Notes: generated by a model from the sequence alone, not told the origin. Shown: positions 1-6,077, counted from the first letter of the stretch. The stretch: 6,313 nucleotides of DNA from an uncultured Clostridia bacterium (GCA_937888485.1 CALAQQ010000238.1:1-6313); one strand, 5' to 3'. Program-made: numbers and translations.

Positions 1-18
1 GTCAATGATTATGAAAAC

Positions 19-47
19 AAAAAAGACCGTTTTTTGCGGTCTTTTTT
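19..47 (-). terminator. Rho-independent terminator of the leftward zinc-ribbon/miniprotein operon
   Basis: An 11-bp perfect stem (19-29 with 37-47, core GACCG/CGGTC plus six A-T pairs) closes a 7-base loop. It lies 14 bases beyond the stop codon of the miniprotein gene. Read leftward, the stem ends in a run of six T's followed by GTTTTC, as expected for an intrinsic terminator. The A-tract and T-tract are symmetrical, so it could also stop a rightward transcript entering from the left edge. Confidence 0.85.
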
Positions 48-61
48 GGTAAAATGTGCTA

Positions 62-223
62 TTACTTTTTCTTTCTTCTTTTTATAAAAATAATTGATAC
101 GGTAACGAGTGAAATTATCGCAACTCCGAGGGCGATATAAAGGAATGCGGGATTGGGGTCGGCAACGAAAATCGCAGTCGGACCGTCTGCACCGCCAATG
201 ATGGCTATTGAGCTGTCGTTCAT
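62..223 (-). CDS. 53-residue membrane miniprotein with the GGADGPT signature of Na+-translocating decarboxylase beta subunits
   Basis: The protein starts MNDSSIAIIGGADGPTAIFV (residues 1-20), followed by a linker (ADPNP), one hydrophobic membrane segment (about 26-47) and a strongly basic tail (KRRKKK). The IGGADGPTAIF stretch matches, from memory of the family, the conserved motif of OadB/GcdB/MmdB, the integral membrane beta subunit of sodium-pumping decarboxylases. That subunit has many helices and several hundred residues, so this cannot be a working pump by itself. It looks like a complete small gene: it has its own AAAGGAG site, overlaps the upstream gene's stop by ATGA, and is followed by a terminator. 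By the positive-inside rule the tail should be cytoplasmic and the motif outside or in the membrane. Automatic annotation may label it a decarboxylase beta subunit, which would overstate what is known. The gene is well supported, but its function is unknown. Confidence 0.82.
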   Translation of the reverse strand: MNDSSIAIIGGADGPTAIFVADPNPAFLYIALGVAIISLVTVSIIFIKRRKKK

Positions 224-855
224 TGATTATCTCCTTTCAGATTTTTGACTTTTTCCTGCAAGGTGTTGCTTAAATCCTTGAGCATTATTTTTGATGAGCC
301 TTTGACAACATATTCCGTTTCTTTTGTTACGATATGTACCTTCGGGCTTGAATTTTTTGAATGAAAACCCGTTTCGTTGATGCCGATGATATCCTCGAAA
401 TTGATGTCGATTGTTTCCGTACCGAAAAAGCCTTGCGGAATTATTCCGTAAACTCTTTCATCGTTGATTGTCAGCTTGCAGTTGTGTTCCTGAATAATCG
501 AGGCAATTCCACTGAATACTGCAAAGAAAGAGAAAATAAGGGCAAATGCGGATGTTGCTTCATTACGCAGAGGGGAATTGACAATCGAAACAATAAAAAT
601 AACAAAAACAACCAATCCTCCGCCTATTCTGAGAATTGACGGCAGAAAAAGATAATCACCGAAGTTGTATTCTTCTGACTTGCCTTCGTCAATGTTTCTG
701 ACGGCTTCTTCCGCAGTTTCAAGCACTTCGATGTCAATATCGTTTTCGGAAATTTCGTTTGTAACGTCAGGTCTATCCGTGCTTATGTATGCACCGCATT
801 CGGGACAGATTTCTTCGCTCTTTTTAACCCTTGCACCGCAGTTAAGACATTTCAT
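220..855 (-). CDS. Zinc-ribbon protein with two membrane segments and a C-terminal PH-like soluble domain
   Basis: With the ATG at 855 the product has 211 residues. It begins with a zinc ribbon, MKCLNCGARV then CPECGAY, whose two CxxC pairs should bind one zinc. A long acidic linker rich in Glu and Asp follows (about residues 25-66). Then come two hydrophobic segments (about 73-92 and 100-122) separated by a short polar loop (NSPLRNEATS). The last 85 residues form a soluble, probably beta-rich domain ending in an amphipathic helix, resembling bacterial PH-like domains of zinc-ribbon membrane proteins. Both ends probably face the cytoplasm. An in-frame ATG at 861 gives two more residues, but the GGAGG site is only 1 base from it and 7 bases from the ATG at 855, so I chose 855. 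It is the first gene of an operon with the miniprotein. It is not an enzyme I recognise; the PH-like call is inference. Confidence 0.85.
   Translation of the reverse strand: MKCLNCGARVKKSEEICPECGAYISTDRPDVTNEISENDIDIEVLETAEEAVRNIDEGKSEEYNFGDYLFLPSILRIGGGLVVFVIFIVSIVNSPLRNEATSAFALIFSFFAVFSGIASIIQEHNCKLTINDERVYGIIPQGFFGTETIDINFEDIIGINETGFHSKNSSPKVHIVTKETEYVVKGSSKIMLKDLSNTLQEKVKNLKGDNQ
231..237 (-). promoter_or_regulatory. Ribosome binding site of the miniprotein gene, inside the upstream coding region
   Basis: AAAGGAG read leftward lies 7 bases before the ATG at 223 and within the last codons of the zinc-ribbon gene. Together with the ATGA stop/start overlap, this suggests translational coupling of the two genes. 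It is the main reason to accept the 53-codon frame as a real gene. Confidence 0.8.
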
Positions 856-862
856 TTTCATC

Positions 863-867
863 CCTCC
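863..867 (-). promoter_or_regulatory. Ribosome binding site that decides the zinc-ribbon gene start
   Basis: GGAGG read leftward is followed by a single base and then ATG at 861, which is too close. The second in-frame ATG at 855 is 7 bases away, an ideal spacing. The predicted transcription start falls at about the same position as this site, so the leader would be extremely short. Confidence 0.7.
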
Positions 868-873
868 GCTTTA

Positions 874-903
874 ATTTTACCATACGGAATATTGAATTGT
901 CAA
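874..903 (-). promoter_or_regulatory. Sigma-A-type promoter for the leftward zinc-ribbon operon
   Basis: Read leftward, a perfect -35 TTGACA (903-898) is followed by 18 bases and the -10 TAAAAT (879-874), preceded by TGG, an extended -10 element. The predicted transcription start is near 866-868, about 12 bases before the chosen ATG at 855. It lies back to back with the rightward promoter at 919-946. Confidence 0.75.
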
Positions 904-906
904 CAA

Positions 907-941
907 ATCACATTTTTCTTGATATTTTTCTTTGATGTGAT
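907..941. repeat. Inverted repeat ATCACAT / ATGTGAT in the divergent promoter region
   Basis: Perfect 7-base arms at 907-913 and 935-941 are separated by 21 bases. They bracket the -35 of the rightward promoter; the right arm covers the TG of its extended -10 and the first base of TATAAT, and the left arm sits just upstream of the leftward -35. It could be a paired operator or chance in AT-rich DNA. Confidence 0.35.
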
Positions 942-946
942 ATAAT
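919..946 (+). promoter_or_regulatory. Sigma-A-type promoter for the PHP hydrolase gene
   Basis: TTGATA (919-924), a 16-base spacer and a perfect TATAAT (941-946) preceded by TGA, an extended -10. The predicted start near 953 gives a leader of about 27 bases that carries the CGGAGG ribosome site (968-973), 6 bases before the ATG at 980. The -35 is only 15 bases from the divergent promoter's -35. Confidence 0.78.
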
Positions 947-979
947 TTAAAATGGAAATAAATTGTTCGGAGGTTAATT

Positions 980-2272
980 ATGGCTGATTATAAAATTACA
1001 AATCCTTATGCTGACATAAATGAATTAATCAAAAACAGCGATAATCATTATAAAACAAATCTTCATACTCACTCGACCTACAGTGACGCAAACAACACCA
1101 TGACCGAGATGATTGAGGGATTTTACGATAACGATTTCGATATTCTTGCATTTGCGGAACACGGAATTTTCGGCAAGGAATGGGACAAAGAGCCTTCAAA
1201 AATTCCTCTTTTCACTTTCCAGTATCTTTGGCACGGAAAGAGAAGCCATCCCACAACCGAGCAATACAAGGCGTTTCTGAACGGTACATACAGAACTCCC
1301 GCAAATTCAAGAACAAAAAAGAGGGGGCTTATGTGCGTTCCCGATGCTATTGAGCTGAATATGTTTACATTGGTCAAGAATCACGTAAACGGTTATTTCA
1401 CCAACGATGCATATGAGGGGAAATACGGCAAGGAAAACGATTTTGAAACCCCGATAAAGCTTGTTGAAGAAAGCGGGGGCGTTTCTCATATCAACCACCC
1501 CACCGACTGGCTTCAGGCATACAAAGACCCCACGGTTGCGAAAGTTCCCGAGAACATTGCATTTTTCGCCGACCTTCTCAGACGTTATAAATCCTGCCTC
1601 GGCATCGAAGTTCTCAATATGTATGACCGTCCCAACAGAAGTGACAGAATTCTCTGGGATGAGCTTCTGAAAACCCTCATTCCCGAAGGCGAAAGAACGG
1701 TCTGGGGCTTCGGAAACAGCGATGCTCACAGAGTCTGCGAAATCGACACAGCATTCATGGATTTCATTCTCCCCGGATATTCGCTCGGAAATCTCCGAAA
1801 AGCCATGGAAAACGGCAATTTCTTTGCGGTTGCACGTTATGCGAAGAACGAGCTCGGTGAAGATTTCAAGGGCGAGGGTGCAGTTCCCGTTGTTACGGAA
1901 ATTACGGTTGATGACGATAATGACACAATAACAATCAAGGGCAAAAACTGTAATGCAATCGAATGGATTGCCGATGGTGAAATCATCGAAAGTATAACTG
2001 CCGATGCTGACGGTGAGCTTGTTTCAACGGTTAAACTTTGTGAAAAGAGCGACAAGATAAGCTGTTATGTAAGAGCACAGCTTAAGGGCAGAGGCGGAAT
2101 CTGCATGACTCAGCCGTTCATCTGCGACGACGGAAATATGGCTCGTTTCAGAAAGCCGATACCCGTTCCGAAGAAACTCACAACAGCGCAGAAAATCAAG
2201 AAAAAGCTTGCCGACACACGCCCGGGTGTTATTCTTTTCAGAATGATATTGGGTGACAAAACAAATATATAG
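980..2272 (+). CDS. PHP-domain metal-dependent hydrolase with a C-terminal beta-sandwich-like extension
   Basis: This 430-residue cytoplasmic protein has no signal peptide. The PHP superfamily hydrolyses phosphoester bonds using two or three metal ions. Its metal-binding motifs are all visible: HTHSTYSD (H29, H31, D36), AEH (E60, H61), HINHP (H170, H173), E210 in GIEVLN, and GNSDAH (D248, H250). An insert rich in Lys and aromatic residues lies between the second and third motifs (about 65-160). After the PHP domain (about 24-290) comes a segment of about 80 residues with alternating hydrophobic strands (about 303-385), like an immunoglobulin-type fold. A basic tail follows (about 390-430, with KKKL and RPGVILFRM). 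The substrate cannot be told; histidinol-phosphate, nucleotide and polymerase-associated PHP members lack this extension. It starts at the ATG after CGGAGG at a 6-base spacing. No clear terminator follows, so some transcripts may continue into purC. Confidence 0.9.
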   Translation: MADYKITNPYADINELIKNSDNHYKTNLHTHSTYSDANNTMTEMIEGFYDNDFDILAFAEHGIFGKEWDKEPSKIPLFTFQYLWHGKRSHPTTEQYKAFLNGTYRTPANSRTKKRGLMCVPDAIELNMFTLVKNHVNGYFTNDAYEGKYGKENDFETPIKLVEESGGVSHINHPTDWLQAYKDPTVAKVPENIAFFADLLRRYKSCLGIEVLNMYDRPNRSDRILWDELLKTLIPEGERTVWGFGNSDAHRVCEIDTAFMDFILPGYSLGNLRKAMENGNFFAVARYAKNELGEDFKGEGAVPVVTEITVDDDNDTITIKGKNCNAIEWIADGEIIESITADADGELVSTVKLCEKSDKISCYVRAQLKGRGGICMTQPFICDDGNMARFRKPIPVPKKLTTAQKIKKKLADTRPGVILFRMILGDKTNI

Positions 2273-2343
2273 TAAATTTTTATATATCATCACCTTAAAA
2301 AATCTCCGTTTTTGTGATACATGAAAAAATCACGGGTATGGTC

Positions 2344-2392
2344 AAAAAAATTGCAAAAAAATCTATACAAACGAAAAAAATTGTGATAAATT
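2344..2392 (+). promoter_or_regulatory. Probable purC promoter with upstream A-tracts
   Basis: The best candidate is TATACA (2364-2369), a 17-base spacer and TAAATT (2387-2392) preceded by TGA, an extended -10 as in the other two promoters here. Two A7 runs at 2344-2350 and 2355-2361 sit at about -55 to -49 and -44 to -38 from the inferred start near 2399, where UP elements contact the RNA polymerase alpha subunit. The -35 match is only 4 of 6. I see no purine riboswitch and no convincing PurR box in the 2273-2427 gap. Confidence 0.5.
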
Positions 2393-2411
2393 ATTAGTGT
2401 TTTAAATAACA

Positions 2412-2417
2412 AAGGAG
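2412..2417 (+). promoter_or_regulatory. Ribosome binding site that decides the purC start
   Basis: AAGGAG ends one base before an in-frame GTG at 2419, which is too close for initiation. The ATG at 2428 lies 10 bases downstream and gives the usual PurC beginning (MKKVYEGKTK). I therefore place the start at 2428, not 2419. Confidence 0.75.
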
Positions 2418-2427
2418 TGTGTCTAAA

Positions 2428-3111
2428 ATGAAAAAGGTTTATGAAGGCAAAACAAAAGACGTTTTCGAGCTTGACAACGGCAACGTAATGCTCAAATTCA
2501 AGGACGATTGCACAGGTAAAGACGGCGTTTTCGATCCCGGTGAAAATTCAGTCGGTCTCACAATTGAAGGTATCGGCAAGGCAAATCTCCAGACATCAAT
2601 TCACTATTTCGAGCTTCTCAAGGCTGCAGGCATCAAGACTCACTATGTCAGTGCAAACATTGATGATGCAACAATGGAAGTTCTCCCCGGTAAAGTTTTC
2701 GGCCACGGTCTTGAAGTTATCTGCCGCCTTGTTGCAACAGGCAGCTTCATCAGAAGATACGGCGAATATATCGCAGACGGCACAGTTCTTGAAGGCGGTT
2801 ATGTTGAATGCACATTCAAGAATGACGCACTCGGCGATCCCCTCGTAACAGGCGAAGGTCTTGCAGCTCTCGGTGTTATGAGCCCCGAAATGTTTGAAAG
2901 CATGAAGGCTCAGACTCTTGCAATCACAAAGATTGTTGCTGACGACCTCAAGTCAATCGGTCTTGACCTCTGGGATATCAAGTTCGAGTTCGGTTACAAC
3001 AACGACGAAGTTATCCTTATCGACGAAATCGCTTCAGGCAATATGCGTGTTTATAAGGACGGCAAGATTGTTGATCCCGTTGAACTCACAAAGCTTATTC
3101 TCAACAGATAA
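2428..3111 (+). CDS. purC: Phosphoribosylaminoimidazole-succinocarboxamide synthase (SAICAR synthase)
   Basis: PurC joins aspartate to CAIR using ATP to make SAICAR, a step of de novo purine synthesis, in the cytoplasm. The 227-residue product is slightly shorter than the roughly 235-240 of many bacterial forms. It opens with KKVYEGKTKDVF (2-13), the nucleotide-binding N-terminus. It has the first family signature at GLEVICR with ATGSFIRRYG (94-112) and the second at LWDIKFEFG (181-189), then LIDEIASGNMRVYKDGK. In the classical enzyme the last block reads DE..TPDSSR; here it is SGNMR, a variant I associate with clostridial PurC. It stands alone with no other purine genes beside it, its own likely promoter and a strong terminator, so it is probably monocistronic, possibly with some read-through from the PHP gene. 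Identification is secure. Confidence 0.97.
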   Translation: MKKVYEGKTKDVFELDNGNVMLKFKDDCTGKDGVFDPGENSVGLTIEGIGKANLQTSIHYFELLKAAGIKTHYVSANIDDATMEVLPGKVFGHGLEVICRLVATGSFIRRYGEYIADGTVLEGGYVECTFKNDALGDPLVTGEGLAALGVMSPEMFESMKAQTLAITKIVADDLKSIGLDLWDIKFEFGYNNDEVILIDEIASGNMRVYKDGKIVDPVELTKLILNR

Positions 3112-3126
3112 TTTAATTTACGGCAA

Positions 3127-3159
3127 AAAAATCCCTTCGGAAATTCCGAAGGGATTTTT
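3127..3159. terminator. Bidirectional terminator between purC and the converging GH38 gene
   Basis: A perfect 15-bp stem (3127-3141 with 3145-3159) has a 3-base loop. The core TCCCTTCGG/CCGAAGGGA is flanked by A5/T5. It starts 15 bases after the purC stop and ends in T's rightward. Read leftward it ends in seven T's, so it can also stop the GH38 transcript, whose stop codon is about 54 bases away. Confidence 0.93.
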
Positions 3160-3170
3160 GTTGCATTTTT

Positions 3171-3195
3171 CAGGGACGATGTGGGCATCGCCCCC
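3171..3195. repeat. Short GC-rich palindrome, possible dispersed intergenic repeat
   Basis: GGGACGATG (3173-3181) pairs with CATCGCCCC (3186-3194) around a TGGG loop, with one A-C mismatch. The wider segment runs from CAGGGACGATG to CCCCCTACAA. It is much more GC-rich than its surroundings and lies between two convergent genes. From memory, similar GGGGCGAT..ATCGCCCCTACA palindromes are scattered in clostridial genomes; this is unverified here. Confidence 0.5.
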
Positions 3196-3212
3196 TACAA
3201 TAATCTTAAATA

Positions 3213-6065
3213 TTATCCTATAAATTTGATTGTGAGAATCTTCTTGCCTGTGATTTCAAAATCAACAAAGCCGTCAGCATCCATGGTGAGAGGTGTGCTG
3301 TCAAGTTCTTCAAGAGTTACGAGTTTAACCTCGCTCCACTTCTTGCCCGAATATGCGGGAAGCTCGAATTCGGCAACCTGTCTTTCAACGGGTGACTGTA
3401 CCTTTTCGATGGGTGCGATACCGCCGTTGAGACGGATGGAGTTCTTGATCGTCTTATCCGAGGGATTGAAGAGTCTGATGATATAACCTTCGCCGTCTTC
3501 GCTCTTCTTGATAGCGCTGATGTTGAGGTTTTCATCCTTGAGCTCAATAAAGGAATGAGTGAGAGGATTCTTGCCGTGTGCGGTGGGAGCAAGCTGACCT
3601 GCTGTGAGATAGAGGTTGAAGCGTTCGCTCTCCTGCCATACGTTGCCTTCTTCCCAGTCGCCCTTATGAGGCATGAATGCATAGCGGAATGTGTTAACGC
3701 CGATGCACTGTGAACCCTTATCCCAGTCGCTGTAGTTCTGCATATCTGCAGTTACGCAGATACGGAGAGGATATGCACGGATGAGTGAAAGATAAAGAGT
3801 GTTGCATTCGTCGTCTGCAGCTTCATAAGCCTTGAGACCCGTGTTGAGAAGAGCTGCACCGACCTTGCCGTCTGTGAGGTCAACGAATGAGTTCATGGGA
3901 TGCTCTGTCATGGGAATTTCGTCATAGAGTGAGTAGTCGGGCTTTGCAATGGGACGTTTGAGAACGTCGAACTGACCCTGTGCATATGAGAATTCCGACT
4001 TAATGTTGGTGGGGAATGCAACCTGGAGATAGTGGTCCTCGCAGCGGTTATTGATTGTTGTTTCGATTTCAACGAATCTTGCACCCTTGCGGAGAGTAAC
4101 AACGCTGTCGATATCAACGGGAAGCTTGTGTTCGCTTCTTGATTTTTCGTCTGCGGAACGCTTTTCGGGAAGCATCCAGCGCATTGAAATCTTGTATGCT
4201 GTTTCGAATTCACCGTCACGAAGGAGGGTAATTGTTGCCTTTTCGTTGAGAGTTGTGAAAATCTCGTTGAATTCGGGTACGAAATGCTCCCAGGGATTGC
4301 CGATTTCGCCGCCATCCTTGAAATATCCGAGGTTTTCATAAACCTTGCCTGTTTCCTTATCAACAACGTTATATGTACCGTTGCTGTTGAAGGTAACTCG
4401 GAGATATTCGTTCTCCATAGCCTGGTTTGTCATGAGAAGAGTAACGGGAGTTGTTGCTCTTACATTATAAAGAGGACGGAGCTTGTAGGTCTTGTAACCC
4501 ATAGCGGGGATATCCGAAACATAAGCGGAAATGAGATACTGCTCTGTGTGAAGAACGTTTGCGGTGTCGTTGGGATTCTGGATAATCTGAGCGTTTGCCT
4601 TGTTTGTTGAGATAACCTGATACTTGATTGCGTTGCCTTCTTCATCAAGAAGCTCGAAGGAATCTGCCTTCCATTCTGCGGGAATTTCAACACGAAGGCT
4701 GACTGTTTCGCTTCTCTTGAAGGGTGCGGGGTTGAAAACTACAACAGCGGCATCGTCACGGCTGAATGACTTGAGGTCGATATCGCCTGCGATATCCATA
4801 AATGCACGTTCAAAAATGCAGCTTGAAAGCTCTCTTGACTGTCTGTAGCGTGACATAACATCTTCATAAACAACGTCTCTGCCGCATGAGCCGATGCTGT
4901 CGTGACCGTGGTTCTGAAGAAGGTAGTTATATGAAAGGTCGATGAAATTCTGAGGATAGGGTGCGCCTGAAAGCGATGCAAAAACTGCGAAAGGCTCAGC
5001 ATAGTTGATGAGTCTTCTTTCTGTGTCGAAATTTTCCTGCTTGATATATGTTCTTGCGGAAAGAATCCAGCCGCAGAGAATACTTACGCTGCCCTTTGTG
5101 TAGGGGTCACGCATTTCGCCCTTGAGAACGGGTGAATTGGGGTCGAAGTTATCGATGATGCTCTGTTCCATTTCCTTGAGTGTGCTGTGGAAAACATCTG
5201 CATCGGGGAGAGCGTCGTTGAGGTCCTTGATAAGCCGAACTTCTCTTGCATCGGGGCAAGATGAGTCATGTCCTGCAGACCAGAAACGGTGGCTTGTTGT
5301 CCAGTCGTTATCCTGTTCTTTAACAGCCTGTTCTGCTCTCGCCTGAATGTTTTCTTTATGGTACTCATAGAACGGATGGGTATACTGATAGTCAAGCTTC
5401 CAGTCACGGTCGATGAGCTTGAAAACGCCGTTGTTATCGTTCCATACCATGTCACGGTTATTTTCGTTTTCCTGGTTGAAATAAACGGGTCTCTGAACAA
5501 CATACCAGATGTTGTAACGGGGTCTCTTGCCGAGACGTGATGCCCAGATTCTTGAACCGTCGGGACTTTCCCAGAAGAATTCGGAACGGGGTGCTTTGTA
5601 TGTGTTTATGCCTCTGTAGAATGAAGCAAAGTTAATGCCGAAACCCGAATAAATCTGAGGAAGCTGTGAAATCTGACCCCAGCCGAAAGGTGAATAACCT
5701 GTCTTGCTTACGCCGCCCATTTCCTTTGCCTGCTTGTGACCGAGGAGAAGGTTACGAACGAGAGCTTCGCTGCCGACCGTGAATTCATCGGGAAGGCAGA
5801 ACCAGGGACCGACGGCAATTCTGCCCTCGGAAATATATTTCTTAAGCTTTTCTTTCTTTTCGGGATAAACTTCAAGATAATCCTGAATAGGCATTGTCTG
5901 TGAGTCAAAATGGAAATGCTTATAGTCGGGATTCTTATCGAGAATGTCGAGAAGCATATCGACCATGTAGCCGAGCATATGCTGAGTTCTGCGTGCGGAG
6001 AAACGCCATTCTCTGTCCCAGTGAGTGTTGGATATAAAATGACACTGAAGCTTGTTGTTGTCCAT
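3213..6065 (-). CDS. Glycoside hydrolase family 38 (alpha-mannosidase-like) protein with an altered nucleophile motif
   Basis: This 950-residue protein has no signal peptide and is presumably cytoplasmic. GH38 enzymes are zinc-dependent retaining alpha-mannosidases. The N-terminal barrel (about 8-270) shows HWDREW (H15, D17, zinc ligands by family analogy), DSQTMPIQDYLE, GPWFCLPDEF (86-95), and FWESPDGSRIWASRLG. GHDSSCP (265-271) follows. The three-helix middle domain (about 275-410) contains GEMRDPY, GWILSARTYIKQEN and NHGHDSIGSC (385-394), with the likely zinc histidine. The rest (about 440-950) is the beta-sandwich region. Where most members have PD-S-FG with the Asp nucleophile, this one reads GYSPFGWGQISQLPQI (123-138), with F127 in the Asp position. 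It may be inactive or use different chemistry. AAGGAG lies 8 bases before the ATG. It is the second gene after a HAD phosphatase, so it belongs to a sugar operon. Family is sure; activity and substrate are not. Confidence 0.9.
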   Translation of the reverse strand: MDNNKLQCHFISNTHWDREWRFSARRTQHMLGYMVDMLLDILDKNPDYKHFHFDSQTMPIQDYLEVYPEKKEKLKKYISEGRIAVGPWFCLPDEFTVGSEALVRNLLLGHKQAKEMGGVSKTGYSPFGWGQISQLPQIYSGFGINFASFYRGINTYKAPRSEFFWESPDGSRIWASRLGKRPRYNIWYVVQRPVYFNQENENNRDMVWNDNNGVFKLIDRDWKLDYQYTHPFYEYHKENIQARAEQAVKEQDNDWTTSHRFWSAGHDSSCPDAREVRLIKDLNDALPDADVFHSTLKEMEQSIIDNFDPNSPVLKGEMRDPYTKGSVSILCGWILSARTYIKQENFDTERRLINYAEPFAVFASLSGAPYPQNFIDLSYNYLLQNHGHDSIGSCGRDVVYEDVMSRYRQSRELSSCIFERAFMDIAGDIDLKSFSRDDAAVVVFNPAPFKRSETVSLRVEIPAEWKADSFELLDEEGNAIKYQVISTNKANAQIIQNPNDTANVLHTEQYLISAYVSDIPAMGYKTYKLRPLYNVRATTPVTLLMTNQAMENEYLRVTFNSNGTYNVVDKETGKVYENLGYFKDGGEIGNPWEHFVPEFNEIFTTLNEKATITLLRDGEFETAYKISMRWMLPEKRSADEKSRSEHKLPVDIDSVVTLRKGARFVEIETTINNRCEDHYLQVAFPTNIKSEFSYAQGQFDVLKRPIAKPDYSLYDEIPMTEHPMNSFVDLTDGKVGAALLNTGLKAYEAADDECNTLYLSLIRAYPLRICVTADMQNYSDWDKGSQCIGVNTFRYAFMPHKGDWEEGNVWQESERFNLYLTAGQLAPTAHGKNPLTHSFIELKDENLNISAIKKSEDGEGYIIRLFNPSDKTIKNSIRLNGGIAPIEKVQSPVERQVAEFELPAYSGKKWSEVKLVTLEELDSTPLTMDADGFVDFEITGKKILTIKFIG

Positions 6066-6077
6066 ATCTTTATCTCC

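Noticed and set aside
1..18. A rightward gene ending at the TGA at 5-7, sharing the terminator at 19-47.
   Set aside because: Only one codon would be in the window, so there is no way to tell a real end from chance.
62..223. The miniprotein as the remnant (pseudogene) of a full decarboxylase beta subunit.
   Set aside because: No other piece of such a gene is nearby, and the frame has its own ribosome site, coupled start, membrane helix, basic tail and downstream terminator.
361..874. Rightward frames opposite the zinc-ribbon gene.
   Set aside because: The leftward frame has CxxC pairs, membrane segments, a promoter and a ribosome site; the opposite frames have none of these.
1307..1729. A 140-codon leftward frame opposite the PHP gene.
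   Set aside because: It overlaps the conserved PHP motifs on the other strand, has no promoter or ribosome site, and shows no recognisable domain.
2314..2333. GTGAT/ATCAC hairpin as a terminator of the PHP gene.
   Set aside because: The stem has only 5 pairs with a 10-base AT-rich loop and no T-run follows.
2321..2386. A 21-codon rightward frame with a very basic product (MKKSRVWSKK...) upstream of purC.
   Set aside because: It has no ribosome site, its Lys content simply follows the A-runs, and it overlaps the likely promoter.
2273..2427. A purine riboswitch or PurR operator in front of purC.
   Set aside because: I see no paired three-way-junction elements of a purine aptamer and only a lone CGAA, not a PurBox pair.
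3317..5540. Several frames of 70-150 codons on both strands inside the GH38 gene.
   Set aside because: They lack ribosome sites and known motifs, have Ser/Thr/Arg-rich low-quality composition, and lie within a convincing 950-codon gene; they are shadows.
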